Shown piece after piece: positions 16,941-26,036 of a stretch of 64,000 bases of DNA. Origin of the DNA: Rhizobium sp. ZPR4 (GTDB lineage Bacteria > Pseudomonadota > Alphaproteobacteria > Rhizobiales > Rhizobiaceae); NCBI RefSeq assembly GCF_040215725.1, contig NZ_CP157969.1, positions 310,001 through 374,000 of the forward strand, given 5' to 3'. The notes below the pieces were generated by a model, which ran no database searches, was not told the origin of the DNA, and saw only the letters and a list, made by a program, of their open reading frames with translations. The stretch's first letter is position 1, and each line of letters starts with the position of its first letter. The translations under genes were made by a program, and so were the position numbers.

Positions 16941-18065
16941 ATGGCAAATGTTTCGAAGCTTTTGCACAATACAGTTGACGATAATTACCTTGCCAATTTG
17001 AAAGCTGACGAAACCTCCCTTAGGAACGCTCGAACCAAAATCCGGGAACGCTTGAGAGATGCGTTTGCGAGATCGAGCGCGGAAATATTCGGCGTTCCGG
17101 TCCGACCGAAATTCTTCACCCAAGGCAGCTTCGCATACAAGACCCTCAACCTTCCTGCGTTTCCGCCCGATCAGCAGAAAGACCTCGATGACGGTTGCTA
17201 CCTGCCCCTCTCTTTCGTAAGGGGCGAGCGACCATCGCAAGCTGCATCGGCATTCTTCGCCTTCGTGGAGACTGCTTTAGCCGGCCTAGCAGAAGAGGAA
17301 GGTTGGGTGCTCATCAAAGAGAAAGCTACATGCGTGCGGCTTGTGATCAGTCGCGACGGCCATATAGACATACCCTTGTATGCAATTCCCGACGGCGACT
17401 TCCAGCATCTGGAAGAGGCGCGAAACGTCCAGAAAATGCATACCGCCGATGCGAAAATCGACTCTTGGGACGCTTTGCCGTCCGACGCCGTCCTTCTTGC
17501 CCATCGCGAGAAGGACTGGGTCGAATCGGATCCCCGCAAAATCCACGATTGGTTCATCGACGCGGTCGACCTCTACAAAGAGCGCCTCCGTCACGACTCT
17601 CGCTACATGAAAGCCTGGCGCGACCACCATCGGCTGGATGAAGATGGGTTGACCTCCATCAACATCATGGCCTGCGTCTGGAAGGCGTACGAGGCCATCC
17701 GCGGTCCGTTCCTTCCGGATCGTGCTGACGAACGGCTTCTGCGCGTGGTCGAAAAGATACAGATGTACTTGGTAGACGATGTTCGTATTCCGCCGTGTGG
17801 TGACGAGAATATCAACCGCATGACGGCCACCGAGCGAAAGAGGGTGATCGGAAAACTGCAGGAGCTTGAGGCAAGTCTCCGAGAGATCGTGACAAAGTGC
17901 GACAACGAGAACCGCGCCATTGAGCTGCTCAGGGCAGGCTTCGGTCCACGCGTTCCATTCCGCCCGGACCTGGTCATTATCCAGGCCACGCCTGCGGTGA
18001 CTGTCCTGTCTGAACCGAAGAAAAAGGTTCCAGCGCCTGAGGTGGGACGTTCGATTAGTGGCTGA
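16941..18065 (+). CDS. cdnA: CBASS cyclic-nucleotide synthase, DncV-like CD-NTase
   Basis: A 374-residue nucleotidyltransferase. The G-S-F motif is at 62-64 within F-F-T-Q-G-S-F-A-Y-K-T-L-N, followed by D-L-D-D-G (D81, D83/84) and the third acidic residue D143 in H-I-D-I-P-L-Y. This spacing and the D-L-D-D-G-C-Y-L-P block are those of DncV, which makes 3'3'-cGAMP. The C-terminus ends R-S-I-S-G; a terminal Gly fits conjugation by Cap2, which primes the enzyme in type II CBASS. It overlaps cap2 by eight bases. The cyclic product itself is not proven by sequence. Confidence 0.92.
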   Translation: MANVSKLLHNTVDDNYLANLKADETSLRNARTKIRERLRDAFARSSAEIFGVPVRPKFFTQGSFAYKTLNLPAFPPDQQKDLDDGCYLPLSFVRGERPSQAASAFFAFVETALAGLAEEEGWVLIKEKATCVRLVISRDGHIDIPLYAIPDGDFQHLEEARNVQKMHTADAKIDSWDALPSDAVLLAHREKDWVESDPRKIHDWFIDAVDLYKERLRHDSRYMKAWRDHHRLDEDGLTSINIMACVWKAYEAIRGPFLPDRADERLLRVVEKIQMYLVDDVRIPPCGDENINRMTATERKRVIGKLQELEASLREIVTKCDNENRAIELLRAGFGPRVPFRPDLVIIQATPAVTVLSEPKKKVPAPEVGRSISG

Positions 18066-19743
18066 CGCCGACGATTTAGCACGACTCGAGGTCCACGCGG
18101 CCCTCGGTGACCTCGGGTTTGAGCGTGACTATCGGCGCTCCGGCAGGTTTGTCTACACGGGAACACTCGACAGAACGGGTCTTTCGGTGCCGGTCTCAAT
18201 TGAAATCACCGATTTCGACTTCGTCGATTATCCGACCATCAAGATCACACCTCAGTTTGCCTTGCCCGATCGCAAGCTGCCTCACGTCCTCGGAGTTGAT
18301 CGTACCGTCTGTTATTATGCAAAAGGTGCAGTCATTCTCGATCGCTACGATCCCGCCGGCACGGTTCTGCAGTGTCTGAACAAGTGCGAAGACGTGATCC
18401 GAAAAGCGTTGGGCGGCAAACTGAATGACGACTTTGCCGAGGAATTCGGTTCTTATTGGTCTATGGTGAACTCACTCGTCGATCTGCCGCCAGGTGCCAC
18501 CGGCAAAGCAAGCGTGAAGTACATCCGCCTTCATCCAACAAAGAAGCCAGTGCCGGTACTAGCAAAGGACAGCTCATGGCTTTGGTCTCGCGATCCCGTG
18601 AAGGGCGGCAAAGACCAGGGCGAGTCGGCATTCATCGTCCGAACTAATGCGGCTCTCTCGATCAACCCCAATGCAAAATGGCCTCCGGAGACCCTTACGG
18701 AGCTTGATCTGTGGCTCGGCTGGAACGACGGCGCACTGATGGGAAAAATCCAGGAGGCAATCGCCAAGAGCAAAAATACCGTAGCCATCCTCGCGATCCG
18801 GGCATCAAACGGGCTGTTTCTCTGCCGCGCCTCTATACCGGTGGCGTATCAGACCACGGAACTGCTAAAGACCCGTCGAGAGAAGCTTTCCAAGACCCTT
18901 ACAAAGATCGGATCAAAGATTTCGATAGAGCGGGTCAACTCCGCGCCTGCTGACGCGGACTACGTCTTTGGCAGAAACCTGGAAGGCAACTCAAACCTTG
19001 CTGGAAAGCGAATTCTGTTGATCGGCTGCGGTACTATCGGCAGCTTTCTCGCGCAACAGCTCGCGCAATGCGGAGCCGGTTTCAGAAATGGTGAGCTAAC
19101 CCTCGTCGACCCTGAATTGCTTTATCCGGCGAACCTCGGCCGTCATCTACTGGGAGCACCGTTTCTCTACGAGAACAAGGCAAATGCTTGCGCCGAATTC
19201 ATCAAGGGCCAGCTACCACCGTTGAATATCCGTCCTGTGGCGAACTATGCTGAGAGCGTCGAAATTGGTCCGAACCATTACGATCTAGTAATCGATGCCA
19301 CGGGTGAAGAAGCGCTCTCGATCGCATTAAACCATCACGCCGTCAATAAACGGCCAAGATCGCCACCACATTTGTTTGTCTGGCTGGAAGGCAATGGTGC
19401 CGTAGCTAAGTCGATTTTGACTGGTGATCCCGACCACGCCTGCCTCAAATGCCTGAAGCCTCGTCTTGCCAAAGACCCTCGGCACAAGACATTGAAATCA
19501 GCGGAGGATATCGTCGTAGAGAGAAACGCCGCATGCGGAGATGGAGCATACGTCCCCTTCCCTGTTTCCCGTTCGGTTGGAGCAGCAGCGCTAGCGTGCG
19601 ATCATGTGCTCGACTGGGCCAATGGCGTTCACAACGACCGATTCAGAAGCCGGACTTTTGACAATGCGAAAGCCTACAATATTGCCGACAGCAGCCCAAA
19701 ACGATCTGCTGACTGTCCCGCTTGCGGGAAGTCTAGCGCTTGA
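18058..19743 (+). CDS. cap2: CBASS Cap2, fused E2-E1 ubiquitin-transfer-like enzyme
   Basis: A 561-residue protein starting at GTG. The N-terminal third is E2-like; C85 in R-T-V-C-Y-Y is the candidate E2 cysteine. A ThiF/E1 adenylation domain begins at about 317 with the nucleotide loop L-I-G-C-G-T-I-G (321-328) and acidic L-V-D-P. C493 in A-A-C-G-D-G is the likely E1 catalytic cysteine. Paired cysteines (C462/C465 and C553/C556) probably bind zinc. In type II CBASS, Cap2 joins the cyclase C-terminus to targets and raises its activity. It overlaps both neighbours, which indicates one translationally coupled operon. Confidence 0.92.
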   Translation: MADADDLARLEVHAALGDLGFERDYRRSGRFVYTGTLDRTGLSVPVSIEITDFDFVDYPTIKITPQFALPDRKLPHVLGVDRTVCYYAKGAVILDRYDPAGTVLQCLNKCEDVIRKALGGKLNDDFAEEFGSYWSMVNSLVDLPPGATGKASVKYIRLHPTKKPVPVLAKDSSWLWSRDPVKGGKDQGESAFIVRTNAALSINPNAKWPPETLTELDLWLGWNDGALMGKIQEAIAKSKNTVAILAIRASNGLFLCRASIPVAYQTTELLKTRREKLSKTLTKIGSKISIERVNSAPADADYVFGRNLEGNSNLAGKRILLIGCGTIGSFLAQQLAQCGAGFRNGELTLVDPELLYPANLGRHLLGAPFLYENKANACAEFIKGQLPPLNIRPVANYAESVEIGPNHYDLVIDATGEEALSIALNHHAVNKRPRSPPHLFVWLEGNGAVAKSILTGDPDHACLKCLKPRLAKDPRHKTLKSAEDIVVERNAACGDGAYVPFPVSRSVGAAALACDHVLDWANGVHNDRFRSRTFDNAKAYNIADSSPKRSADCPACGKSSA

Positions 19744-20182
19744 GTGGCAGCCTCAACGGTATGTCTTGATCCATCCCTATTGCGTGGAAGCGATGTTGCA
19801 CTACACCCAAGGACAGGAACTCGGCCGCGAGGCGGGGGGCATCTTTCTAGGTAGCTACCGCGGCGTACATATTGAGATCACGGCAGTAACACGTCCGCTG
19901 CAAGGAGATCGCCGCGAGCGCTACCGTTTCGACCGAAACGATCCTGGTCATCAAGCCGCAGCGAAAGCAGCTTGGGTAGAATCCGGTAAGACGACCACAT
20001 TCACGGGAGAATGGCATACCCATCCGGAGAGCAATCCGCTTCCCTCGCCTCGTGACCTTCAGACTTGGAGGGAAATGATCGCCAAAGCAACCGATCCCCT
20101 TCTGTTTATCATTCTGGGTTGGTCGAGCAACTGGTATGGCGTCGGCTACCGAGGACAAGTTCATCCGGCTAAGCCCATTTGA
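19664..20182 (+). CDS. cap3: CBASS Cap3, JAB/JAMM isopeptidase
   Basis: A 172-residue JAMM metalloprotease from the ATG at 19664. The zinc site is visible: E56 in G-R-E-A-G-G, then H118-T-H120-P and S128-x-x-D131. In type II CBASS, Cap3 cuts the cyclase off its conjugates, opposing Cap2. The gene overlaps cap2 by 80 bases, longer than usual; the conserved domain begins only around residue 28, so a later start is possible. It ends 28 bases from the convergent Cap15-like gene. Confidence 0.9.
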   Translation: MRKPTILPTAAQNDLLTVPLAGSLALEWQPQRYVLIHPYCVEAMLHYTQGQELGREAGGIFLGSYRGVHIEITAVTRPLQGDRRERYRFDRNDPGHQAAAKAAWVESGKTTTFTGEWHTHPESNPLPSPRDLQTWREMIAKATDPLLFIILGWSSNWYGVGYRGQVHPAKPI

Positions 20183-20210
20183 AAATCGTCGTAGCACTTC
20201 GCGCCGTTCC

Positions 20211-20864
20211 TTACGGAAGCGGATGTTCAGTTTCGCGAATATTTTTACGCGCGGCCTCCGCAGACGCGAAGCTATCGAAAAGTTCCGATCGGCGGTCGAA
20301 TAGATCAATGGAACCGCCGGTCTCCCGGTCTGTCCAGTAATGTCCGCTGAGCCGGGTCACCGGCGAGCCGATGACTTTATATCGGAAGCTTCCATAATGG
20401 ATGGCGGTCACCTCCTTACGATCAGATATACTCGGGACGCCCTGATACACTCCATACAGATAGGTGGTTCCGTCGTCGTTGATGTCAAAGCTGCTTGCGA
20501 CGAGGAAGGACTCGTGCTCGCCCGCAGTCATCAGCCGCACAGAAAGCGAGGTAAATGTCTGTCGGATCGCGATATACGCATCTATGCGCCCCTTAGGTTC
20601 TCGCGTTTCTGGATCTCTGTAGGTAGACTGGAGCGCGACTTTCCACATGCCATTAAGATTCGGTGTCCGAACAAATAGCCTGCACGGCCACTTCCGCCAC
20701 AGGTATTTGTTGAACAATGTCCAGCCGCCAGTGAGAACCGCCAGAGTCAGTGAATAGGGCTTTGCGTGCTCCCACGTGAGCTGGATGCCTAAAAACCATA
20801 AAAATGCTCCCCACGTGATGACAGCGATGATAAGTAGGACCGATATCGAATTGCGTGTAAACAA
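20211..20864 (-). CDS. cap15: Cap15-like effector, two membrane helices plus beta-barrel (S-2TMbeta)
   Basis: A 217-residue protein with two membrane helices (about 7-28 and 37-56) and a beta-strand-rich domain from about residue 65. The features that match Cap15 are P-N-L-N-G-M-W after the second helix, I-A-I-R-Q-T-F-T, a Y-L-Y-G-V-Y strand, H-Y-G-S-F and L-S-G-H-Y-W, with G-G-S-I-D-L at the end. Cap15 proteins bind cyclic dinucleotides in the barrel and disrupt the inner membrane. It begins at a TTG without a clear ribosome binding site. It converges on cap3 and would be a second effector beside CapV. Family assignment is from pattern recognition. Confidence 0.78.
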   Translation of the reverse strand: MFTRNSISVLLIIAVITWGAFLWFLGIQLTWEHAKPYSLTLAVLTGGWTLFNKYLWRKWPCRLFVRTPNLNGMWKVALQSTYRDPETREPKGRIDAYIAIRQTFTSLSVRLMTAGEHESFLVASSFDINDDGTTYLYGVYQGVPSISDRKEVTAIHYGSFRYKVIGSPVTRLSGHYWTDRETGGSIDLFDRRSELFDSFASAEAARKNIRETEHPLP

Positions 20865-20865
20865 G

Positions 20866-21321
20866 ATGGCACCCGGTCAAAACGCCGAACTTAAAGCGAA
20901 ACTATACAACCTGCAGCGTCAGCCACTACCGTTTCATCCGCTGATACTCGTGTTTTCCACTGGCCGCATCTCCACCAACGAGTGTGTGCCAATGGCTAGG
21001 GAGCCGATGCCGGCCGTGGGTTCGCCTTTTTCCGACGAGATAGTCTCCGTAATCAAAGAAGGTACGCGCCTAAATCCAAGCGTACACGATGGGGCAATCA
21101 TCTTTACGCGCGGAAAAGAAGAAGAAGAGTATCGGCTGTCCGCATGGTCGATGCGGATCATTAGCAAAGGAATTCCAGATTACACCGAGCCCAATGTAGG
21201 GTCTGCCCATAATAGTGCCCAGTCGCTGTCACTGTCACCGACAGTCGACCTTTGCGCGATCATTTCAAGTGCTGGCGTTGCCATGTTTGAGAAGGGTCGA
21301 ATTTCAAGGGCCACGCCTTAA
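20866..21321 (+). pseudogene. Truncated DisA/DAC-like nucleotide-binding domain fragment
   Basis: The 151-residue frame resembles a diadenylate-cyclase-type (DAC) domain. It has P-S-V-H-D-G-A-I-I-F (residues 71-80, compare the H-D-G-A motif of DAC proteins), then G-S-A-H-N-S-A-Q (112-119) where active enzymes have G-T-R-H-R-x-A, and V-D-L-C-A-I-I-S-S-A-G-V-A like the closing strand. The R-H-R motif needed for synthesis is gone, so it could only be a sensor-like or dead domain. The resemblance stops at 20866, one base from the Cap15-like gene, and no ribosome binding site is present; I read it as 5'-truncated. It might still be a short gene. Confidence 0.5.
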
Positions 21322-21506
21322 CAGCGCTATCGTCACCTGCACCGCGGTCTCCAAGTGGAGTTCGCGTTCGTCGTTTGCTACCGACGAGCCGATTCTCGCT
21401 CTCTGGGTGCGACTCGGAAACACGGCAGGCCTTTGATCTCACCTATCCTCCGAGGCTGTAGGCATGATCGTCATGTGGGCGCGATCAGCAACATCTTTCC
21501 GCATCG

Positions 21507-21948
21507 TCCATCCGCGCAGCGGGCCTAGCGCGCGAAGAAATCTTTATCACCACGAAGCTCTGGAATGACGATCAAGGCTACGACGCGACGCTGCGCGCAT
21601 TCGACGACAGTCTGAAACGCTTGGGCCTCGACCACGTCGATCTCTATCTTATTCACTGGCCGTCTCCGGGCAGGGGCCGGTACGTTGACACCTGGAAGGC
21701 CTTCATCCGATTGAAGGAGCAAGGACGTGTTCGCTCGATCGGCGTGTGTAACTTCGGATCTGAGCATCTCAGCAAGATCATGTCGGAGACGGGTGTCACG
21801 CCGGCAATCAACCAGATTGAACTCCATCCACGGTTTCAGCAGCGAAAAGTACGTGGCTTCAACGCGAAGCACGGGATTGCCACACAATCATGGAGCCCGC
21901 TGGGGCGAGGAACATTGCTTACCGACCCAACAATCGCCTCGATCGCTG
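21507..21948 (+). pseudogene. Aldo/keto reductase remnant, cut by the transposon
   Basis: An open frame without start encodes the middle of an aldo/keto reductase: A-R-E-E-I-F-I-T-T-K-L-W, L-D-H-V-D-L-Y-L-I-H-W-P and V-G/C-N-F-G-like blocks, then S-W-S-P-L-G-R-G and D-P-T-I-A-S-I-A. Similarity stops at about 21948, where the NADP-binding end should follow. The N-terminal part with the active-site Asp and Tyr is also missing. The downstream break coincides with the left edge of the TniABQ element. It is of the YvgN/DkgA type, unlike the three intact reductases nearby. Confidence 0.75.
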
Positions 21949-22053
21949 TGGCTTTTACTTTACGATTTCAAACGGGAAAATGTCATACGATGGTTAGGTT
22001 TAGCTGATAGACGAAGGGCGATTTTCCGCTAACGATTTCAGCGAAACGTCCCT

Positions 22054-23703
22054 TTGCCAAAGCGATTTCAAGATCGAACACCAAGGTCGGCTCGCGCGAT
22101 TGCTGGAGAGCAGTGGTCGGTGGCGCGTCACGTTGCGCGTGAGTTGGACAAGATACTCGACGGTGACGGCTCGAGGCAGGCCGCCGTCATACGCGCGGCT
22201 ACTGAACTGCAGCTGACGACCCGACAAATCTACAATCTCCTCGCCCGCTATCGTACGGAGCGGACAGTGACCGCCCTGCTGCCTCGCGCCGCCGTCAGCC
22301 GACGCAAGCGACTGCCGGAAGCCGTCGAGGAAATCATCGGCGCGACGTTGCGCGAGCAATGGTTGACGCTCGAGGCGCCTCCCCTCGCTCCCGTCGTCGC
22401 CGAGATCCGCGCCCGCTGTGAGGAAGCGGGTCTTGCCTTACCGTCCTATGTCACGGTTGCTCGGCGCATACTGGCTTTGTTTTCGCCGGAAGAGATCGCG
22501 AAGAAGCGCTCGGCCAACCCCAAGCATCTCCTGCGGCTGAAGCCACGGCCCGGCTACATCCATGCGCCGCACCGGCTCGACGTCTGTCAAATCGACCATA
22601 CCCCAGCCGACATCAATTTCGCGGAGGTTGTCGATGGGGCGGGTGTATTCGTTGGCCGTCCATACCTGACGATCGTCACCGATGTGGCGACACGGGCCAT
22701 TCTCGGGTTCTGCCTTACCTTGGAAAAACCGTCGGTCCTGTCTGTCGGGCTTTGCCTCGCCCAAGCCATCTGCCCAAAAGACGCATGGCTTGCCGCGCGC
22801 AATCTCAATCATACCTGGCCGATGTTCGGCCGGCCGCGGCTGCTGGTCACAGACTCGGCCAAAGAGTTCAAGGGGCATGCGTTTCAACGCGGCTGTGACG
22901 ATTATGGCATCCGCATCCGGTATCGTGATCGCGGCCGGGTCCATCACGGCGGCGTGGTCGAGCGTCTGCTGGGCAAGCTCAATGGCGTGCTCGCGACATA
23001 CCCCGGCTCATCGGGGCGCTCGGTGAGCGATCGCGACGAATATCCCTCGGAGCAACGCGCCTGTCTCAGCTTCGCCGACCTTGAGCGCTGCGTGGCGCTG
23101 GCGGTCATCGATCATAATTTCCAAGAAAATCCGAAGACCCTAAAGGTGCCATTCACCGAGTGGCAAGGCAACAGCGCGGCTCCGCCGGACTTTGGCGACG
23201 ATTCGCAACGCGTGCTGTTGTCGTTTCTACCGGGCGCCGAACGCCAATTGTCGCCGCAGGGAATCAGCATGTTCGCCCTGCACTATTACTCGCCGTGGCT
23301 CGGAGTCTTCGTTCCCGAGCGCGATCACCTGGGAAAGTTGGAGGTGCGATACGATCCACGTGACATCAGCCATGTCTACGTCCGCGACCCGGAAACACGA
23401 CTGTTCCGACCGGTCGCGCGACGCGACGGCCGCGTCACGCCACTGACCCTGTGGGAACACCGGGCCGGGCGCGTGCATCAGCGCGCGATGAATCAGCGCT
23501 CCAGCGTCGAGAAGGTAGCATTTCGCCGTGAGATCGCCGCCATTGCCGAGACCGCCAAAGCTTCCAAGCGCCAGTTACGCGACGCCGTGCGCAGTGCCCA
23601 TGCTGTTGCAGCAAAGCCTCGCGCAGTGACGGATACGCAGGCGACAACTCCCGCCGAGCATCCGGCACGCCAAAAGAACCGGCTGCCGGTGGAGGACTGG
23701 TAA
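22054..23703 (+). CDS. tniA: TniA DDE transposase
   Basis: A 549-residue Mu/Tn7-TnsB-type transposase. The N-terminal part is helical with HTH-like segments (L-T-T-R-Q-I-Y-N-L-L). The catalytic core shows D in Q-I-D-H-T, D in V-T-D-S-A-K-E-F and the glutamate in V-V-E-R-L-L-G-K. A Mu-C-type beta domain and a basic tail follow. It makes the strand transfer with TniB as ATP-dependent partner. Seven bases separate it from tniB. The start codon (TTG at 22054) is uncertain because no Shine-Dalgarno is seen. Confidence 0.9.
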   Translation: MPKRFQDRTPRSARAIAGEQWSVARHVARELDKILDGDGSRQAAVIRAATELQLTTRQIYNLLARYRTERTVTALLPRAAVSRRKRLPEAVEEIIGATLREQWLTLEAPPLAPVVAEIRARCEEAGLALPSYVTVARRILALFSPEEIAKKRSANPKHLLRLKPRPGYIHAPHRLDVCQIDHTPADINFAEVVDGAGVFVGRPYLTIVTDVATRAILGFCLTLEKPSVLSVGLCLAQAICPKDAWLAARNLNHTWPMFGRPRLLVTDSAKEFKGHAFQRGCDDYGIRIRYRDRGRVHHGGVVERLLGKLNGVLATYPGSSGRSVSDRDEYPSEQRACLSFADLERCVALAVIDHNFQENPKTLKVPFTEWQGNSAAPPDFGDDSQRVLLSFLPGAERQLSPQGISMFALHYYSPWLGVFVPERDHLGKLEVRYDPRDISHVYVRDPETRLFRPVARRDGRVTPLTLWEHRAGRVHQRAMNQRSSVEKVAFRREIAAIAETAKASKRQLRDAVRSAHAVAAKPRAVTDTQATTPAEHPARQKNRLPVEDW

Positions 23704-23709
23704 CCGGGC

Positions 23710-24588
23710 ATGTCGGAACATTTGCTTGACCACGTCCGACCTTATCTCGATCGCAATCGCGAGGAACGGATCACCTATATTCGTGCGCCACGATGGATCG
23801 GTCACCACGTCGCCAAGGACAGCCACGGACGGCTTGCCGATTTGCTGTCACGACCTGCATCATTGCGAACCGAAGGCCTGATGTTGGTCGGCCCTTATGC
23901 CAATGGCAAGACGATGATCGCCGAGCGGTTCGCCGTCGAACACCTCAGAAGTTCGCCTGAACAAAAAGTATGGATCGTCCAGACACGTGAAGGCGCCGGC
24001 CTCGGCCATTTTTATGCGAGCATTCTCCAGGCGCTCCGCGCGCCTGGCGGCGATCTATGGGATGTCGGCCGCAAGGCCGAGCAGCTGGATCACCTGCTGG
24101 CGACCCTCAAACCGAGGGTGCTGATTTTCGACGAATTCCACAATGCGTTGCGCGGCCGCGCCCGCGATGTTGAAGCTGTCTTCGCCTTTCTGCGGCGGAT
24201 CGGCCGGCAATACGATATTTCACCGGTGCTGATCGGCGAAGTTGCCATCCACGATTTTATCAACGCCACCAGTGAGATGGCGAGCCGCTTCGACTTGATA
24301 GCAGTCCCTCGGTGGCAATATGACGAAACCTATCTGATGCTGCTCGACAGCCTCGAGGCGGCTTTGCCGCTTGCCCGAAGCTCCGACTTATCAAACCAGC
24401 CTTTGGCGCGCCGAATCTACAGCCTCTCGGAAGGCTTGATCGGTGAGATCGTCGCCATCGTCACGAAGGCGGCGGTAGCAGCGATCAGGTCTGGAAGTGA
24501 GCGCATTACCAAGACTATCATCGACGAACTGTGGCACGTGCCGATCTCGCACCGGCGCAACTCGCCTCTGCGTGAGAGCCTTCTGTGA
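23710..24588 (+). CDS. tniB: TniB transposition ATPase
   Basis: A 292-residue AAA+ protein of the TniB/TnsC type. The Walker A motif is G-P-Y-A-N-G-K-T (about residues 57-64) and the Walker B motif L-I-F-D-E-F-H-N. Such proteins bind target DNA and deliver it to TniA. The stop overlaps the tniQ start region by four bases, so they are coupled. Confidence 0.92.
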   Translation: MSEHLLDHVRPYLDRNREERITYIRAPRWIGHHVAKDSHGRLADLLSRPASLRTEGLMLVGPYANGKTMIAERFAVEHLRSSPEQKVWIVQTREGAGLGHFYASILQALRAPGGDLWDVGRKAEQLDHLLATLKPRVLIFDEFHNALRGRARDVEAVFAFLRRIGRQYDISPVLIGEVAIHDFINATSEMASRFDLIAVPRWQYDETYLMLLDSLEAALPLARSSDLSNQPLARRIYSLSEGLIGEIVAIVTKAAVAAIRSGSERITKTIIDELWHVPISHRRNSPLRESLL

Positions 24589-25658
24589 TGGCGATTGATC
24601 CCCTCGCGCCTGCAATCAGCATTCGCGAGCGATATGGCGACGTCGCTTCCGACCGATGGCCGGTCATTGTCGAACCCCAGCAGGATGAGATGCTGTTAAG
24701 CTGGCTGCATCGGCTCGCATACGCGAATGGCGTTGCGCCTCGTGCCTTTGCCCGCGTACTCGGGCTGACACCGGGAATGTGGTCCGCATCCCTTGATCTT
24801 AGGCTTCCAGGCGACATCGCAAGACAGCTCTGTGCAAATACCGGCGTTTCGCCCGATCAGCTCGCAGCGATGACATTGTCACATGCCCTTCCGAAGCAGC
24901 TCTTGTTGCCGCTTCGCAACAGCGGACGGCGCGATCGCTCGACCTGGCTACAATTTTGCTCGCAATGCCTTACCGAGGATTCTCAGCCCTATTTTCGAAG
25001 AAGATGGCGACTAGCGACCAGAGTTTCATGTACAAAGCACGGCTGCAGGTTACGCGATCGATGCCCCTGCTGCCGCAGCCGCATTGCGGTCTTCAACGGG
25101 CGTCGCCTCGTGCCGCAACATCGCTGTGCCTACTGCGGCTGCGACCTGCGTCGCGCATCGATCATCACCATCGGTCCAGGGGCAAAATGGTTCGACCGCT
25201 GCATCGACGATATCTGTCGGCCGGAAGAACTGACCAGTTCACCGACAGGCCGTGCGCTCATGCGGCGTCTCTTGAACATGCCTGGCCTCGTGTGCCTCTA
25301 TTCGGCCAGCATCCTGACCAGTCTGTCCACTGCCGCACGTACGCGCTGTGTCGAAAAGCTGACATATCATCTGAGTGACTGGCTGATGGACGATGAGGAT
25401 ATAAGTTTTAGCGAACGAGGATATTCATATCTTCCATCCAGCAATAGCAGCAGGATTGTCGAACTGCTTACAGCCGCTCTCACCCGAAAAATAGGGCGGC
25501 CGATTGCAGCAAACCACCGCCAGCCGGCCGCCACCGACACAGAGTTGCTCAAGGCCTATGTACAGACTTCGCCCGGCTTATCAATTCACCATCACATGAG
25601 GTTTAATGGGTCGGGATCGTTTCGCGATGTGGTGAAACAAGAAGCGATTTTAAGATGA
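24585..25658 (+). CDS. tniQ: TniQ targeting protein
   Basis: A 357-residue TniQ. The N-terminal block Q-Q-D-E-M-L-L-S-W-L-H-R-L-A marks the family. Zinc-binding cysteines follow as C-S-Q-C, a C-x6-C-x-x-C cluster and C-A-Y-C. TniQ/TnsD proteins guide target choice. A GTG at 24585 and an ATG at 24588 are both possible starts. The gene ends almost at the right edge of the element. Confidence 0.88.
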   Translation: MMAIDPLAPAISIRERYGDVASDRWPVIVEPQQDEMLLSWLHRLAYANGVAPRAFARVLGLTPGMWSASLDLRLPGDIARQLCANTGVSPDQLAAMTLSHALPKQLLLPLRNSGRRDRSTWLQFCSQCLTEDSQPYFRRRWRLATRVSCTKHGCRLRDRCPCCRSRIAVFNGRRLVPQHRCAYCGCDLRRASIITIGPGAKWFDRCIDDICRPEELTSSPTGRALMRRLLNMPGLVCLYSASILTSLSTAARTRCVEKLTYHLSDWLMDDEDISFSERGYSYLPSSNSSRIVELLTAALTRKIGRPIAANHRQPAATDTELLKAYVQTSPGLSIHHHMRFNGSGSFRDVVKQEAILR

Positions 25659-25664
25659 CTTCCG

Positions 25665-25922
25665 TGAATTCGTTGAGGGGAACGTCGCTCTTCTCCACCC
25701 ACAACCGCAGCAGCGCACCTTCCCAACTGTTCAGAAGAAACTGGACGAGCGGCGGCGCCGGCAGTGGATTTTGGATTGCCCCTTATTCTGGCCCTGGGCA
25801 ATGCAAGCTTCGAAGAGACTGCTGCATGTTCTGAAGTGCATCACGAGCCGGTCACGGATCGTGATGCTGTGATCGGCCACCTCAAGGCTGAGATTGCCCG
25901 TCAGGCACCTACGCACATACAC
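25665..25922 (-). pseudogene. TetR-family regulator remnant, frameshifted and truncated
   Basis: Read on the minus strand, this is the C-terminal half of a TetR regulator: R-R-C-L-T-G-N-L-S-L-E-V-A-D-H, then F-R-T-C-S-S-L-F-E-A-C-I-A-Q-G-Q. In a second frame it continues L-L-N-S-W-E-G-A-L-L-R-L-W-V-E-K-S and N-E-F-T-E-V. One frameshift near 25775 separates the two parts, the DNA-binding N-terminus is missing, and the 3' end stops at the transposon edge. Confidence 0.7.
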
Positions 25923-26036
25923 GCTTGCAGTTGTCTTCAGCTGTCGCCACGCAAATCCCTCCCGCTCAATACCTCCATGATCTTTGCGCCAATCCCTCGG
26001 CTGCTCGGCTTACACCAAAAGCAGACACATCAGACA

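Larger units (their letters stand above)
21949..25664 (+). mobile_element. TniABQ (Tn5053/Tn7-like) transposon without visible cargo
   Basis: Three tightly spaced genes, tniA-tniB-tniQ, occupy nearly the whole element. Edges are inferred from where the flanking aldo/keto reductase and TetR remnants stop resembling their families. I could not find perfect terminal repeats or a 5-bp target duplication. Weakly matching blocks (C-G-A-A-A-C-G-x-C-C-C near 22042 and its complement near 25615-25630; G-T-C-A-T near both edges) may be transposase binding sites. No resolvase gene is seen, so the element may form cointegrates or be incomplete. Confidence 0.65.
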
